Below the pieces are notes generated by a model. That model was given only the letters and a program-made list of their open reading frames with translations, was not told the DNA's origin and ran no database searches. DNA of 64,000 nt from Paracoccus binzhouensis (GTDB lineage: Bacteria; Pseudomonadota; Alphaproteobacteria; Rhodobacterales; Rhodobacteraceae), in NCBI RefSeq assembly GCF_016446475.1, contig NZ_JAEHFP010000001.1:62001-126000 (forward strand). The letters run 5' to 3'. Numbering within the stretch: position 1 is the first letter of the stretch; each line of letters begins with the position of its first letter. Positions 59,362-64,000 of this stretch are shown here, one piece after another. The position numbers were made by a program, and so were the translations under genes.

Positions 59362-60468
59362 ATGCCCCTGCTGATCGGACCCATCGCGCATCCGCTGATG
59401 CGTGCGCAACTCGCCCCGCAGGCCGTCGAGGTCGAGCCGGTCCCCGGCGCGCTGCAGGGCGGCGGGATGGCGGGCATCGCCCCGCAGGGCTGGCCGCGCC
59501 TGCTGTCCGGCGACCAGATGCTGCCGGCCTGGCGGACCGACTGGACCCCGGCGCTGCGCCGCTATGCCGAGATCTTCGGCCTGCAGCTGCAGGACCATGG
59601 CGGCCGGATGCTGCTGGGCCTGGGCGAGCCCGTCGCGGACGCGCCCGAATGGCAGCCGGCGCTGGCCGCGGCGATGGCGGAATGGCTACTGCGCCTGCCT
59701 GCCTCGCGCCCCGCCGGGGATCTGCGCCGGCGCCTGCCGATGATCGCCACCTGGGTCGCCTCGCGCCGGCGCGCCGCCGGCGAGAATCCCGGCCTGCCGC
59801 ATGTCGGGCCGGTCGGCCTGCCCCGCACCCGCATCGATTCGGTCGAGGAGCCCTATGCCGAATATTTCTCGATGGAGGAGATCCGGCTGAGCCAGCGCCG
59901 CAACGACGGCGGCTGGACCCCGCCGCTGCTGCGCGCCGTCTTCGTCTCGGGCGATGCGACGGTGGTGCTGCCCTGGGATCCGGTGCGCGACCGGGTCATG
60001 CTGATCGACCAGCTGCGCGCCGGGCCCTTGGCGCGCGGCGATGCCCAGCCCTGGCTTTACGAGACGGTGGCCGGCCGCGTCGATGCCGGCGAGACCCCGG
60101 AACAGGCCGCCCGGCGCGAGGCCATCGAGGAGACCGGCATCGCCCTGACGCGGCTGATCCCGGCACCGCACAACTATCCCAGCCCCGGGGCGGTGGCGGA
60201 ATACCTCTATCTCTATGTCGGCATCGCCGATCTGCCCGACGACAGCGCGGGCCTGGGCGGGCTTGCGACCGAGGACGAGGACATTCGCTCGCACCTGATC
60301 CCGCGGGCCGAGCTGACGCGGATGGCGCTGGCGGGCGAGATCCGCAACGGCCCGCTGCTGAACCTGGCGCTGTGGCTGGAACTGCGCCATGACCAGATCC
60401 GCCGCGAACTGGGGCAGGGGACAGAGACCGCCCCGGTGGGGTTGCCGCCAGCGACCGGCGGCGTGTAA
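59362..60468 (+). CDS. NUDIX hydrolase (ADP-ribose pyrophosphatase-like)
   Basis: The 368-aa protein has a C-terminal NUDIX domain with GRVDAGETPEQAARREAIEETGI, the G-x5-E-x7-R-E-U-x-E-E-x-G-U box. PSPGAVAEYLYLYVG afterwards is typical of ADP-sugar pyrophosphatases. The N-terminal about 190 residues form an extra domain with GWPRLLSGDQMLPAW, like gamma-glutamylcyclotransferase-type regions. It probably hydrolyses ADP-ribose or a related compound. The start MPLLIGPIAHPL has AGGGGA upstream. It is followed 33 bp later by cysK. Confidence 0.87.
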   Translation: MPLLIGPIAHPLMRAQLAPQAVEVEPVPGALQGGGMAGIAPQGWPRLLSGDQMLPAWRTDWTPALRRYAEIFGLQLQDHGGRMLLGLGEPVADAPEWQPALAAAMAEWLLRLPASRPAGDLRRRLPMIATWVASRRRAAGENPGLPHVGPVGLPRTRIDSVEEPYAEYFSMEEIRLSQRRNDGGWTPPLLRAVFVSGDATVVLPWDPVRDRVMLIDQLRAGPLARGDAQPWLYETVAGRVDAGETPEQAARREAIEETGIALTRLIPAPHNYPSPGAVAEYLYLYVGIADLPDDSAGLGGLATEDEDIRSHLIPRAELTRMALAGEIRNGPLLNLALWLELRHDQIRRELGQGTETAPVGLPPATGGV

Positions 60469-60501
60469 ACCGGGCGGGAACATCCCGCGAAAGGCCACGC
60501 C

Positions 60502-61533
60502 ATGCGCATCTGCCCCGATCTTGCCTCTGCCATCGGAAACACCCCCCTGATCCGCCTGCGCCGGGCTTCGGAAGAGACCGGCTGCGAGATCCTGGGCAAG
60601 GCCGAGTTCATGAATCCGGGCCAGTCGGTCAAGGACCGCGCCGCGCTCTACATCATCAAGGACGCGGTGGAACGGGGGGATCTGAAACCCGGCGGCACCA
60701 TCGTCGAGGGCACCGCCGGCAATACCGGTATCGGCCTGGCGCTGGTCGGCGCCTCGATGGGCTTCCGTTCGGTCATCGTCATCCCCGAGACGCAAAGCCA
60801 GGAAAAGAAGGACATGCTGCGGCTGGCCGGCGCCGAGCTGGTCGAGGTGCCCGCGCAGCCCTACAAGAACCCCAACAACTATGTGCGCTATTCCGGCCGC
60901 CTGGCCGAGGAACTGGCGCGGACCGAGCCGAACGGCGCCATCTGGGCCAACCAGTTCGACAATGTCGCCAACCGCCAGGCGCATCTGGAAACCACCGGCC
61001 CCGAGATCTGGGAGCAGACCGGCGGGCGCGTGGACGGCTTCGTCTGCGCGGTCGGCTCGGGCGGGACGCTGGCGGGGGTCGCCATGGCGCTGCAGCCCAG
61101 GGGCGTCAAGATCGGCTTGGCCGATCCGGAGGGCGCGGCGCTTTACAGCTATTATACCGAGGGCGTTTTCGAAAGCCCCGGCTCGTCGATCACCGAGGGC
61201 ATCGGCCAGGGCCGCATCACTGCCAACCTCGAAGGCTTCAAGCCGGACTTCGCCTATCGCATCCCGGATGCCGAAGCGCTGCCGGTGATCTTCGACCTGC
61301 TCGAGCGGGAAGGGCTCTGCCTGGGCGGCTCGTCGGGGGTGAACGTCGCCGGCGCCATCCGCATGGCCAGGGACATGGGCCCCGGTCACACCATCGTGAC
61401 GGTGCTCTGCGACTATGGCACGCGTTACCAGACCAAGCTTTTCAACCCGGAATTCCTGCGGGCCAAGGGCCTGCCGGTGCCGGAATGGATGGCCCGCAAG
61501 CCCGCCGCCCTGCCCGAAGTCTACGAGGACTGA
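60502..61533 (+). CDS. cysK: Cysteine synthase A
   Basis: The 343-aa PLP enzyme makes L-cysteine from O-acetylserine and sulfide. It has the PLP lysine in NPGQSVKDRAALYII (family form SVKDR), the Asn/Thr loop EGTAGNTGIGLAL, the phosphate-binding GSGGTLAGV, and SSGVNVAGA near the C-terminus. The class with QSVKDRAA and PYKNPNNYV is common in alphaproteobacteria. All key residues seen are present. It lies just after the NUDIX gene and 8 bp before the MscS-type gene. Confidence 0.92.
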   Translation: MRICPDLASAIGNTPLIRLRRASEETGCEILGKAEFMNPGQSVKDRAALYIIKDAVERGDLKPGGTIVEGTAGNTGIGLALVGASMGFRSVIVIPETQSQEKKDMLRLAGAELVEVPAQPYKNPNNYVRYSGRLAEELARTEPNGAIWANQFDNVANRQAHLETTGPEIWEQTGGRVDGFVCAVGSGGTLAGVAMALQPRGVKIGLADPEGAALYSYYTEGVFESPGSSITEGIGQGRITANLEGFKPDFAYRIPDAEALPVIFDLLEREGLCLGGSSGVNVAGAIRMARDMGPGHTIVTVLCDYGTRYQTKLFNPEFLRAKGLPVPEWMARKPAALPEVYED

Positions 61534-61541
61534 ACCGGCCC

Positions 61542-64000
61542 ATGCCTTCTGCCCTGTCCCGGCCCCCGTTTCGGCCCCAAGCCCGCCGCACGCCCTGCCA
61601 TGCTGCCCTGCTGTCCCGCTTCGCGATGCTGGCCTTCGTGCTGCTGCTGGGACTGGCGCGGCCGGTCCTGGCGCAGGAGCCGCAGGCGCCGGATTACGAC
61701 GCCTGGAACAAGCTGGCCGAGCAGGCCGAGCAGATCCTGGAATCCGGCTCGGCCAATGACGCGCGGCTGCAGACCATCCGCGACGAGGTGGTGAAATGGC
61801 GCGAGCGCTTCAAGGAGGCGCAGGGCGTCAACGCCACCCGCATCGCCACGCTCAAGGACCAGATCGCCGCGCTTGGCCCGGCGCCGGCCGAGGGGCAGAC
61901 GGAATCCGAGGATATCGCCGCCCGCCGCAAGGAGCTGAACGAGCAGCTTGCGACCCTGCAGGCGCCGGGATTGCAGGCGGTGGAATCGCACGGTCGCGCC
62001 GACGGCATCGTCACGCAGATCGACCAGACTCTGCGCGCCCGCCAGACCTTCGCGCTGATCCGCAAGACGCCGTCGCCGCTGAACCCGGCGAACTGGCCGC
62101 CGGCCATGGCCGAGGCGGCCCAGGTCGCCGGCCAGGTCTATGCCGAGGCGCGCGACCGCTGGGACAGCACCGGCGGCATGGGCGGCTTCACCGCGCGGCT
62201 GCCGGCCATCGCCGGTTTCCTGCTGGTGGCGCTGTTGCTGCTGTCGCGCGGCCGGCACTGGATCGACTCGCTGCCGTCGCGGCTGTCGGCGCGGGCCAGC
62301 GAGCGGTCGCGGGCGGCGCTGATCTTCGGCGTTTCTCTGGGCCAGATCGCCATTCCGCTGATCGGGGTGATCCTGTTCGCGGCGGCCCTGGGCGCCACCG
62401 ACCTGTTCGACGACTGGGGACTGCCGCTGCTGCGCTCGGTGCCGGCGGCGGGCCTGTCCTTCTTCGGCGGCATCTGGCTGGCGCGGCGGCTGTTCCCGGC
62501 CGCCGATACTGGGGTCCAGCCACCCCTGCCGATGAGCGAGGAGCGCCGCGCCAAGGCGCAGGTCCGCGCCGCGCTGCTGGCCGCGGCCCTGGCGCTGCAC
62601 CAGCTTTTCGCCCGCACCATCCTGCCGCTCTCCGGCTTCAACAGCCAGAACGACAGCGACACCGTGCCGGAACGGCTCAGCGAGGCCTCGGCCGGGGTCT
62701 GGCACTTCCTGCTGGTCCTGTTCGGCGCCTTCTGCCTGTTCCGGCTTTGCACCGTCCTGCGCGGCCTGCACCCGAGCGGGGATTCCGAGGCGCCGGATTA
62801 CCGCATCCGCGTGGTGAATTTCCTGGCGATGGCCGGCCGGCTGCTGGCGCTGGCGACGCCGGTGCTGGTGGCGGTGGGCTATGTGACGGCGGGCAACGCG
62901 CTGCTTTGGGCCGCGGTGCTGACCCTGGCGCTGGTCGGGCTGCTGATCATCCTGCAGGATTTCATCGCCGATTTCTACGCCATGGCCAAGGGCGGCGACC
63001 AGTCGGCGCGGGACGCGCTGATGCCGGTGCTGGTCGGATTCGCGCTGATCCTGCTGTCGCTGCCGCTGTTCGCGCTGATCTGGGGCGCGCGGGCCAGCGA
63101 CCTGGCCGAGGCCTGGACCAAGGCGCAGCAAGGCTTCGCCTTCGGCGGCGTGCGGCTGTCGCCCATGGCGATCCTGACTTTCCTGATCGTCTTCGCGGTC
63201 GGCTATTCGCTGACCAGCTTCGTGCAAGGCGCCTTCCGCAGCTCGATCCTGCCCAAAACCCGGCTGGACGCGGGCGGGCAGAACGCCGTCTCGTCGATGA
63301 TCGGCTATGTCGGGGTGGCGCTGGCGGCGGTCTTTGCCGTCACCTCGGCGGGGATCGACCTGACCTCGCTGGCCTTCGTCGCCGGGGCGCTGTCGGTCGG
63401 CATCGGTTTCGGCATGCAGCAGGTGGTGTCGAACTTCGTCTCGGGCATCATCCTGCTGGTCGAGCGGCCGATCGCGGTCGGCGACTGGATCGAGGTCGGC
63501 GGCCAGCAGGGCGTCGTTCGCCGGATGGCGGTGCGCGCCACCCAGATCGAGACCTTCGACCGCACCCAGGTGATCGTCCCGAACTCGAACCTGATCACCC
63601 AGCCGGTGACCAACTGGACCCGCGGCAGCCTGACCGGGCGGATCATCGTGCCGGTCACGGTGGGGGTGGCGACCGACAGCCGGCTGGTCAGCGACCTGCT
63701 GCGCGAGATCGCCGAGGACCAGCCGACGGTGCTGGTCAACCCGCCCCCGGCGGTGCTGCTGCGCAGCATCACCCCGACCGGCCAGAATTTCGAGCTGCGT
63801 GCCATGCTGGCAGACATCAATGGCGGCGTCTCGGTGGTGTCCGAGATCAACCACCAGATCCTGGAACGCTTCGCGGCGGCGGGCATCGTGCTGCCCGGCA
63901 GCGTGCGCACTGCCCAGGACATCTTCCTGCACCGGTCCGAGGACGAGGACGAGCCCGCAGAGGAAACCGCGCCCGGGGATGACCCGCCCGCGCCGCCGCC
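61542..64000 (+). CDS. MscS-family mechanosensitive channel with DUF3772, partial
   Basis: The frame from ATG 61542 stays open to the window edge (819 codons), so the C-terminus is cut off. It begins with a signal peptide (MLAFVLLLGLARPVLAQE), then a coiled periplasmic DUF3772-type region (residues about 35-190). About ten membrane helices follow. The MscS core has LSVGIGFGMQQVVSNFVSG, VGDWIEVGG and TFDRTQVIVPNSNLI. It would open under membrane tension to release solutes. An acidic, Pro-rich tail lies at the edge. Confidence 0.9.
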   Translation, partial: MPSALSRPPFRPQARRTPCHAALLSRFAMLAFVLLLGLARPVLAQEPQAPDYDAWNKLAEQAEQILESGSANDARLQTIRDEVVKWRERFKEAQGVNATRIATLKDQIAALGPAPAEGQTESEDIAARRKELNEQLATLQAPGLQAVESHGRADGIVTQIDQTLRARQTFALIRKTPSPLNPANWPPAMAEAAQVAGQVYAEARDRWDSTGGMGGFTARLPAIAGFLLVALLLLSRGRHWIDSLPSRLSARASERSRAALIFGVSLGQIAIPLIGVILFAAALGATDLFDDWGLPLLRSVPAAGLSFFGGIWLARRLFPAADTGVQPPLPMSEERRAKAQVRAALLAAALALHQLFARTILPLSGFNSQNDSDTVPERLSEASAGVWHFLLVLFGAFCLFRLCTVLRGLHPSGDSEAPDYRIRVVNFLAMAGRLLALATPVLVAVGYVTAGNALLWAAVLTLALVGLLIILQDFIADFYAMAKGGDQSARDALMPVLVGFALILLSLPLFALIWGARASDLAEAWTKAQQGFAFGGVRLSPMAILTFLIVFAVGYSLTSFVQGAFRSSILPKTRLDAGGQNAVSSMIGYVGVALAAVFAVTSAGIDLTSLAFVAGALSVGIGFGMQQVVSNFVSGIILLVERPIAVGDWIEVGGQQGVVRRMAVRATQIETFDRTQVIVPNSNLITQPVTNWTRGSLTGRIIVPVTVGVATDSRLVSDLLREIAEDQPTVLVNPPPAVLLRSITPTGQNFELRAMLADINGGVSVVSEINHQILERFAAAGIVLPGSVRTAQDIFLHRSEDEDEPAEETAPGDDPPAPP

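Noticed and set aside
61796-63982. A 728-codon open frame (MARALQGGAGRQ...) in another frame
   Set aside because: It is a GC-driven shadow of the MscS-type gene, which has clear motifs in its own frame from 61542 to the window edge.
1-64000. CRISPR arrays
   Set aside because: No regularly spaced direct repeats with unique spacers were seen; the repeats found are pairs or short operator-like clusters.

Overview
The window is GC-rich DNA (about two thirds G+C by eye) from an alphaproteobacterium, most likely Paracoccus or a close relative in the Rhodobacterales. This rests on the protein style of the kdp, cysK, NUDIX and MscS genes, the GTA-like phage tail genes, and the serine-recombinase cassette typical of that group. 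No database search was possible, so the host name is an inference.

Layout. (1) 1-2217 is a recombination scar: a decayed metallophosphoesterase fused to the C-terminal remnant of a tyrosine integrase, a tRNA-Cys gene with a good promoter, one copy of a 116-bp direct repeat, and a truncated N-terminal gene fragment. (2) 2218-10097 is a complete high-affinity K+ uptake operon: a 27-codon membrane peptide, kdpF, kdpA, kdpB, kdpC, and the sensor kinase/regulator pair kdpD-kdpE. Most junctions overlap or are nearly contiguous. (3) About 10098-51181 is a prophage of about 41 kb. Nearly all of its genes lie on the minus strand, so transcription runs from about 46.4 kb down to 10.1 kb: a Com-like zinc protein and sigma-like factor; recombination and replication genes (Sak4-like ATPase, helicase, Cas4/AddB-like nuclease, primase-helicase, RuvC-like resolvase); two DNA methyltransferases; packaging and head genes (terS, terL, gpW, portal, a protease-capsid fusion, DUF2190, head-tail proteins); and the tail (terminator, tube, frameshifted chaperone, tape measure, then DUF2460, DUF2163, NlpC/P60 and TIM-barrel genes like those of gene transfer agents), ending in a DUF2793 fibre. 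A holin/endolysin set is nested inside the tail-tip genes. Genes on the opposite strand look like cargo or the integration module: a HigBA toxin-antitoxin pair inside the head-tail genes, a DUF3489 pair, and the recombinase cassette (67-aa protein, DUF2924, large serine recombinase, HTH protein). A 704-codon protein of unknown family lies between the early genes and the recombinase cassette.

(4) 51.3-58.75 kb is a defence-like block: a type I restriction-modification operon (hsdR, hsdM, hsdS) with a fourth, translationally coupled gene carrying an HEPN-like RNase motif, and a convergent pair encoding a three-Cys-motif (DUF5131/Gp37-Gp68) protein and its partner TcmP. (5) 59.1-64 kb looks like host chromosome: tRNA-Ser(CGA) with promoter and terminator, a NUDIX hydrolase, cysteine synthase, and an MscS-type channel that runs off the right edge.

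The points most worth a second look are the HEPN-like gene in the type I operon, the uncharacterised 704-codon prophage protein, the 116-bp perfect repeat that brackets the kdp operon and most of the prophage, the programmed -1 frameshift site in the tail chaperone gene, and paired 77-bp leader repeats in the early region.
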